From positions 3,906,001 through 3,970,000 of the forward strand of contig OZ220706.1 of assembly GCA_965116695.1 (NCBI GenBank): a DNA stretch of 64,000 bases. The letters run 5' to 3'. Shown here piece by piece: positions 59,213 to 64,000 of this stretch. The notes under the pieces are model-generated. The model had not been told where the DNA came from, ran no database searches, and saw only the letters and a program-made list of their open reading frames with translations. The stretch is from JAJDTT01 sp965116695. Its GTDB lineage: Bacteria > Acidobacteriota > UBA6911 > RPQK01 > JAJDTT01. The position numbers were made by a program, and so were the translations under genes. Positions within the stretch are counted from its first letter, which is position 1; every line of letters starts with the position of its first letter.

Positions 59213-60265
59213 ATGCGCCTGTTGACTCGTTGGCAAAAGGAAGCGGGGGCGCGGGTCGAGGGATCCAGGGATCTGGACCGGTCCAAGGTGCAGGCGCCCG
59301 GCGTCGTATCCGTCCCATCCGGCGGCTTTCGGCTGTTCTACACGGCGGTAGGGCCGTCGAAGCCTTTTCCTGCGTGCCAGGGCTACATCCTCAGCGCGTT
59401 CTCCCGGGACGGTCTCCGATTCCGTCCCGAGCCGGGAATTCGCGTGGCGCCGCGGCCCGGGATTCCCCACATGTCGCTGCGGGTGCTGGCTCCTTCGGTG
59501 ACCCGGACGGACGAGGGCCATTGGCGGATGTATTTCGAAGCCAGGGGCTCCGCTCAGGAACCGACGGTGATCTGCAGCGCCGTCTCCCGGGATCAGTTGG
59601 AGTGGGAGTACGAGGGCGTCCGGCTCCGCTCAGCGGGAGGTGTCGGGGCGCCCCGTTATGTTCCCCTTCCCCAGGGCGGGGCGCGCCTCTACTGTTGCGC
59701 CTCGGAATACGGCCCCGGCGGACCGGGCCGGAGCGAGCGGGTGGCCCACCACGTGGTGAGCGCAGTGACTTCCGACGGCCTCGACTTCGAGTGGGAGTCC
59801 GGCGTTCGGCTGCGGGATCTGCGCGATGAGACCGACGAAATAGGGATCACGGCGGCCGACGTGATCCCGCCGCGGCGGGCCGGAGAGGATTGGGTCATGG
59901 TATTTTCGGCGTGGCAGGACCTCCCGCCCGGGGCCGTCGCTCCCCCGCATCCCAGCGAGGACGTGGACGCCGTGGCGAGCGGCCGGAGCCGGGACTTCGC
60001 CGCGGCCTCCATCGCAGCCGACATGGCGGGGTACCGGTCGCGCATTTTCACCGCCGCATCCAAGGACGGCCTCCTCTGGGAGCGGCGGACCTGCATCGTC
60101 GAGGGGGCCGGCTACGGCGGTCCGGGACTGGATGCGGTCCATGCCGAGGACATGTCGCTGATCCGGCTCGGCGAAAACCGTTACCGGATGTACTACGCTG
60201 CCTGCGACAAGAACGGGACCTGGAGAGTCGCCAGTGCGGCAGCCTCCAGCGGGCAGTCGGGTTGA
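59213..60265 (+). CDS. Five-bladed beta-propeller protein, glycosidase-like
   Basis: 350 residues, no signal peptide. Blades with the GH32/43/68-like pattern: FRLFYTAVGP, ILSAFSRDGLRFRPEPG, HWRMYFEARG, ICSAVSRDQLEWEYEGVRL, VVSAVTSDGLDFEWESGVRL, IFTAASKDGLLWERRTCIV and YRMYYAACDKNGTWRVASA. Probably binds or cleaves a sugar in the cytoplasm; catalytic residues cannot be assigned. Unlike the 41765 protein it is not exported. Confidence 0.65.
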   Translation: MRLLTRWQKEAGARVEGSRDLDRSKVQAPGVVSVPSGGFRLFYTAVGPSKPFPACQGYILSAFSRDGLRFRPEPGIRVAPRPGIPHMSLRVLAPSVTRTDEGHWRMYFEARGSAQEPTVICSAVSRDQLEWEYEGVRLRSAGGVGAPRYVPLPQGGARLYCCASEYGPGGPGRSERVAHHVVSAVTSDGLDFEWESGVRLRDLRDETDEIGITAADVIPPRRAGEDWVMVFSAWQDLPPGAVAPPHPSEDVDAVASGRSRDFAAASIAADMAGYRSRIFTAASKDGLLWERRTCIVEGAGYGGPGLDAVHAEDMSLIRLGENRYRMYYAACDKNGTWRVASAAASSGQSG

Positions 60266-60316
60266 ACCGGGCTGCCAGGGTTTCAATGGGGACCTCTATC
60301 AAGGATGATGGCGCAC

Positions 60317-63300
60317 ATGAAGAGAAAGAACGGATCCCTTTTCCGTCGGGTCTTGCCGGTCTTGTGCCTGGCGCTGCCGGTGTCCTGCGGTCCCGAACCG
60401 GCTGAGACGCCCGAGGAACGTTTCAAGCGGATCGTGGACATCTCCCGGGACGATGCCGCCCTCAAGGAGTATCTGAAGAAAGTTCCGCCCAAGACGCCGG
60501 CCGAAGCCCTCGAGACCTTCGAGACGGCGGAAGGATTCCGGTTGGAGCTGGTGGCGCACGAGCCCATGGTGAACGAGCCGGTGGCGGCCACGTTCGACGA
60601 GAACGGGCGCATGTACGTCGCCGAGCTGAGACACTATCCCTACCAGCCGGGTGATGGCGAGGCGCCCCGGGGACAGGTCCGGCTGCTGGAGGACCAGGAC
60701 GGCGACGGCCGCTTCGACGTGAGCCACGTCTTTGCCGATGGCCTGATCTGGCCCACCGGGGTCGCCGTCTGGAAGCAGGGGGTCTACGTCTCCGCTCCTC
60801 CCAACGTCTACTACATGAAGGACACCGACGGCGACGGGAAGGCCGACGTCCGGGAGGTCGTCTTCACCGGATTCGGCGTCACCAACGAGCAACAGATGGT
60901 GAACAACCTGATCTGGAGCGTGGACCACAAGATCTACGCCTCAACGGGAGGCGACGGCGGTTACATCCGTCCCGGCGACCAGCCGGAGGCCGAGCCCATC
61001 TCCGTGTACGATCGGGATTTCCGGTTCCATCCCGTGACCCGTGAACTGGAGCTGACCACCCAGACCTTCCAGTTCGGCCACAGTTTCGACGACTGGTACA
61101 ACCGCTACGTCTGCACCGCGGGCTCGTCGGGCCGGCACGTGGTCATGCCCGGCGGCTACCTTCAGCGCAACCCCTATCTGTTCTTCGACCTGCACGGATT
61201 CCACTGGGAGGGACACGGCTCCCTGGAGGTGAATCCACTGGTGCGGGGATCGACCCGGGTCTACAAGATCAGTCCCGTCGAGCTCTGGCGGACCATCCGG
61301 GAAGCCCGGCGCGTCTTCGCGGGGCGGAGCAATCGAAGCGCCGGAGTGGGGCACGACTACCAGACCGCCGGCGCCGGAGTGCAGATCTACCGGGGTCACG
61401 CCTATCCCGAAGAGTACCGGGGAAGCCTCTTCATCGGCGCCAACACCGCCAACCTGCTGCACCGGCGGGTCCTGGAGGAGGACGGTGTGAGCTTCAGATC
61501 GGTGCGGGGCGAGCCGGAGAACGTGGAGATGGTCCGTTCCAGCGACAACTGGTTTCGGCCCGTGAACTCGGTCAATGCACCCGACGGAACGCTCTACATT
61601 CTGGACATGTACCGGGAGTTGATCGAGGCGGCCCATGTCCCGGCCCGCGTGGTCAAACATCTGGATTTCACCCGGGGTCAGGAGCATGGCCGCATTTACC
61701 GCCTGGAGCCCGACGGCTTCCAGGTCCCGCCGCGGCCGGGTCTGGGGGAGGCCACCACTCGGGAACTGGTCGGCCACCTGGAGCACCCGGGAGGCTGGTG
61801 GCGGGAAACGGCCCACCGGCTCATCTTCGAACGCCAGGACCGGTCAGCGGTTCCCCATCTGGTTCGGCTTCTGAAGGAAAGTGAGAAGCCGTTGGCCCGA
61901 ATGCACGCCCTCTGGTCCCTGCACGGACTGGGAGCGTTGAAGGACGCTCATCTGGTCCAGGCTCTTGCGGACTCGTCGCCCGGCGTCCGGGTCCACGCCG
62001 TGCAACTGGCCGAAAGCCGTTTCGGCCGTTCCCGGTCCCTGTTCCGAAAGGTGCTGGCGCTGGCCGAAGACGACAACCCCAAGGTGCGTTTTCGGGTTGC
62101 CTTGGCCTTGGGTCAGGCCCGCGACCGCCGGCCCCTGCCCGGCCTGGTTCGGATCGCCGAGCGGGACTCGGGCGACCGCTGGACTCGAAATGCCGTCTTG
62201 AGTTCCAGCAGCGAAGTCGCCGACCGCCTCTTCGTCCGGCTCTTGGAATCGGAGGGGTTCGCCGCCAAGCCGGAAGCCGGAGCCTGGTTGGATCCGCTGG
62301 CACGCACCGTGGGCGCCCGGAACAACACGTCGGAGATCAGGCGGCTTACCGGGGCGGCGGCCACCCATGCCTCCTTGGCCGGTCAGATGCGAATCCAGCA
62401 GATCGTAGTGACCGGATTGGCGGAGGGTCTGGCCATCTCCAACCAGTCTCTTTCCCAACTCCGAGGTCTTCCGGCGTCCGCTAACCGGATGGTCCTGGAT
62501 CTCATGAAACGTGCTGCGGAGGCCGCTGGGGACGAGTCGGCTCCCGAAGAGGAGCGATTGGACGCGATTCGGCTCCTGGCCCATGGGGCCTTCTCCCAGG
62601 TTCGGGACGTTCTCGTCCAGCTCGTCGACTCCGGGCAGACCCCGGCCGTGCAGCTCGCCGGGATCGAGGCCCTGGAGCGTCACGACGCCCCCGAAATCGC
62701 CGGCATCCTGCTCCAGGATTGGACGGCTCAGACGCCCGATGTTCGGAGCCGGGTCCTGACCAGCCTCCTTTCCCGGAGGCCCTGGACGAATGCCCTGCTG
62801 CAGGCCATTCGAGAGGAGAAGGTCGCCTCCAGCCAGCTCAACTCCAGCCGCCGCGAGCTCCTCATGAACCATGACGACGAGGCGATCCGGGATCAGGCCA
62901 AGACCCTTTTTGCCACTCAGGCGGCCGGCTCCCGGCAGCAGGCCTTGGCCGACTACCAGGTCGCGCTGACCCTGGAGGGGGACCGGGCTCACGGGGAAGC
63001 GGTTTACCGGCGCGAGTGCATCCAGTGCCACCGCCTCTCCTCCACGGAGCACCTGGTGGGGCCCAACCTGATCATGGGCTCCTACAAGGATCCCGAGCCG
63101 TTGCTCACCAATATCCTGGATCCCAACCGCTTCGTGGAGCCCCAATATCTCCAGTACGTGGTGACCGACCGGCAGCGGCGCCTCTTCACCGGCATCATCA
63201 CCAGCCGGAATTCCGAGAGCGTCACCCTGGTGGAGGGTGAGGACGTTCAGAACACGGTGTTGCGCAAGGACATCCTGGAGATCCGGGCCACCGGGAAGTC

Positions 63301-63496
63301 TCTCATGCCGGAGGGCCTGGAAGAGAACGTCACCCCCCAGGAGATGGCCGACCTCATGCGGTTCATACTGGACTACCAGTACGTGATCGGCACCGAGAGC
63401 GCCGGCTACGGACCGGGATATGAGATCTACGAGCCGCTGGCCACCCGCCGCTGGAGACCCCCCGAGGAAGAGCGGCGAAAGTTGAGGGAACGGTAG
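60317..63496 (+). CDS. PVC-type heme-binding CxxCH lipoprotein with HEAT-like repeats
   Basis: 1,059 residues from the ATG at 60317 (in-frame ATGs at 60305 and 60308 are less likely). A lipobox-like LPVSC ends the signal. Residues ~60-440 form a dehydrogenase-like propeller with calcium sites (DQDGDGRFDVSHVFADGL; DTDGDGKADVREVVFTGFG). Residues ~480-870 are HEAT-like helical repeats (ALADSSPGVRVHAVQLAE; DDNPKVRFRVALALGQA). A C-terminal cytochrome c domain has ECIQCH near residue 900 and EGLEENVTPQEMADLMRFI. Typical of planctomycetes and acidobacteria; likely an extracytoplasmic redox or sugar-oxidation component. Confidence 0.9.
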   Translation: MKRKNGSLFRRVLPVLCLALPVSCGPEPAETPEERFKRIVDISRDDAALKEYLKKVPPKTPAEALETFETAEGFRLELVAHEPMVNEPVAATFDENGRMYVAELRHYPYQPGDGEAPRGQVRLLEDQDGDGRFDVSHVFADGLIWPTGVAVWKQGVYVSAPPNVYYMKDTDGDGKADVREVVFTGFGVTNEQQMVNNLIWSVDHKIYASTGGDGGYIRPGDQPEAEPISVYDRDFRFHPVTRELELTTQTFQFGHSFDDWYNRYVCTAGSSGRHVVMPGGYLQRNPYLFFDLHGFHWEGHGSLEVNPLVRGSTRVYKISPVELWRTIREARRVFAGRSNRSAGVGHDYQTAGAGVQIYRGHAYPEEYRGSLFIGANTANLLHRRVLEEDGVSFRSVRGEPENVEMVRSSDNWFRPVNSVNAPDGTLYILDMYRELIEAAHVPARVVKHLDFTRGQEHGRIYRLEPDGFQVPPRPGLGEATTRELVGHLEHPGGWWRETAHRLIFERQDRSAVPHLVRLLKESEKPLARMHALWSLHGLGALKDAHLVQALADSSPGVRVHAVQLAESRFGRSRSLFRKVLALAEDDNPKVRFRVALALGQARDRRPLPGLVRIAERDSGDRWTRNAVLSSSSEVADRLFVRLLESEGFAAKPEAGAWLDPLARTVGARNNTSEIRRLTGAAATHASLAGQMRIQQIVVTGLAEGLAISNQSLSQLRGLPASANRMVLDLMKRAAEAAGDESAPEEERLDAIRLLAHGAFSQVRDVLVQLVDSGQTPAVQLAGIEALERHDAPEIAGILLQDWTAQTPDVRSRVLTSLLSRRPWTNALLQAIREEKVASSQLNSSRRELLMNHDDEAIRDQAKTLFATQAAGSRQQALADYQVALTLEGDRAHGEAVYRRECIQCHRLSSTEHLVGPNLIMGSYKDPEPLLTNILDPNRFVEPQYLQYVVTDRQRRLFTGIITSRNSESVTLVEGEDVQNTVLRKDILEIRATGKSLMPEGLEENVTPQEMADLMRFILDYQYVIGTESAGYGPGYEIYEPLATRRWRPPEEERRKLRER

Positions 63497-63525
63497 GGGC
63501 GTAGGAGGGGACTGTTAGTCCCCCC
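63494..63525. repeat. Hairpin repeat at the PVC-type gene stop
   Basis: GGGGACT (63507-63513) pairs with AGTCCCC (63517-63523) around GTT; begins at the stop codon TAG 63494-63496. Confidence 0.7.
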
Positions 63526-63821
63526 GGCTCCGCGGACGAGGGGGTGAACAACCCCCTCTCCAACTGGCGGACGTGGCAGACTTCGTAGCGGTTGGAGGCC
63601 TTGTGCGTCGCATGGCAATCCATAGGAGCTCCCCCACCAGCCCGGCCGGCGGACGCCTCGGAGAAACAGGCATCGAATTCACCCGGCTCTGTCTTCCTCT
63701 GAGTGTCCATCTCCATTGCCGAGTCGGCTGGGCATAATCGACCAGTCTGTCTTCACTCTTTTCTCACTCCTCTTTTCTCACTCCTCAGTTTCTTAGAAGT
63801 GGACTGTCCTGTCCCCCCTCT
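63497..63821. other. 325-bp spacer with hairpin and polypyrimidine sequence
   Basis: After the hairpin comes a second inverted repeat near 63537-63560, unremarkable sequence to 63750, and then a polypyrimidine tract (63753-63845) with a hairpin-family GGACTGTCCTGTCCCCC segment. No believable gene. Confidence 0.55.
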
Positions 63822-64000
63822 TCACTCTTCTCTCTTTTCTTCCCCCGCTATCGGAACGACAACCGGGGGCTCCTGCCATCCCTCCTCGATCCCCTCGACC
63901 CCCTGCACCCGGAACCGCCCCCGAGCCAGATCGAACTCGGCGGCAACGCCGTTGCCGTATTCGACCCGCTGCAACGTCCGGTCGGCGCTCAGAAACCGGT
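63822..64000 (-). CDS. C-terminal fragment of an unidentified protein (runs off the window)
   Basis: The minus-strand frame is open from the right edge to TGA at 63822-63824, giving 58 residues: RFLSADRTLQRVEYGNGVAA, then EFDLARGRFRVQGVEG and PPVVVPIAGEEKREE. The alternation of short strands and PP before the end is like the beta-sandwich C-terminus of some large glycoside hydrolases, but this is a guess. The last residues EEKREE derive from the polypyrimidine tract. Confidence 0.5.
   Translation of the reverse strand, partial: RFLSADRTLQRVEYGNGVAAEFDLARGRFRVQGVEGIEEGWQEPPVVVPIAGEEKREE

Overview
The window is high-GC DNA densely packed with bacterial genes on both strands. There is one tRNA, no rRNA and no CRISPR array. 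The gene content points to an Acidobacteriota-like heterotroph, possibly from an uncultured or host- or marine-associated lineage. Supporting signs are two ~1,215-residue outer-membrane receptors with an N-terminal carboxypeptidase-regulatory domain, CRTAC1/FG-GAP proteins, a heme-copper-TPR lipoprotein, a PVC-type CxxCH heme protein with HEAT-like repeats, many five-bladed propeller and TIM-barrel sugar proteins, and TPR proteins. This assignment is inferred from gene families, not from a marker gene.

Layout. 1-6.4 kb: a peptide-type ABC importer (truncated solute-binding protein, two permeases), a polysaccharide-deacetylase-like protein and an Eis-type acetyltransferase. 6.4-7.6 kb: a two-gene membrane cassette (second gene DUF2335) between ~72-bp direct repeats, next to tRNA-His. 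7.6-18.2 kb: housekeeping genes (pabB, cupin, ilvC, a ThDP enzyme, serine hydrolase, mobA, pyrE, a triple-Rid protein, an MFS transporter). 18.2-20.8 kb: a lone tyrosine integrase followed by ~1.2 kb of decayed DNA with a nested palindrome. 20.8-31.4 kb: the heme-copper-TPR lipoprotein and two tandem TonB-dependent receptor paralogues with matching promoters and a terminator. 31.4-35.2 kb: small membrane/coiled-coil genes, DUF2283, a subtilase, and a duplicated block that includes a dead copy of the glcF 3' end. 35.2-38.9 kb: a glycolate oxidase operon with glcD and glcE fused, followed by glcF. 39-43.3 kb: two small genes, a second ThDP enzyme and a secreted propeller protein. 43.3-51 kb: divergent operons for CRTAC1 / sulfite-oxidase-type Mo enzyme / TPR and for redoxin / giant FG-GAP protein. 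51-64 kb: a PQQ-type propeller, a sugar isomerase, a desaturase, a MauE-like protein, an aspartokinase-like fragment, two tandem TPR paralogues, a gene remnant, a propeller protein, the PVC-type heme protein, and the tail of one further gene.

A family of short hairpins runs through the whole window. They sit almost always just after stop codons, their arms differ from copy to copy but stay self-complementary, and they form local tandem arrays at 10776, 51086 and 58626. The observations most worth following up are the single-chain triple-Rid protein, the duplicated glcF block, the hairpin family, and the repeat-flanked DUF2335 cassette beside tRNA-His. I see no clearly new multi-gene defence or biosynthetic system.
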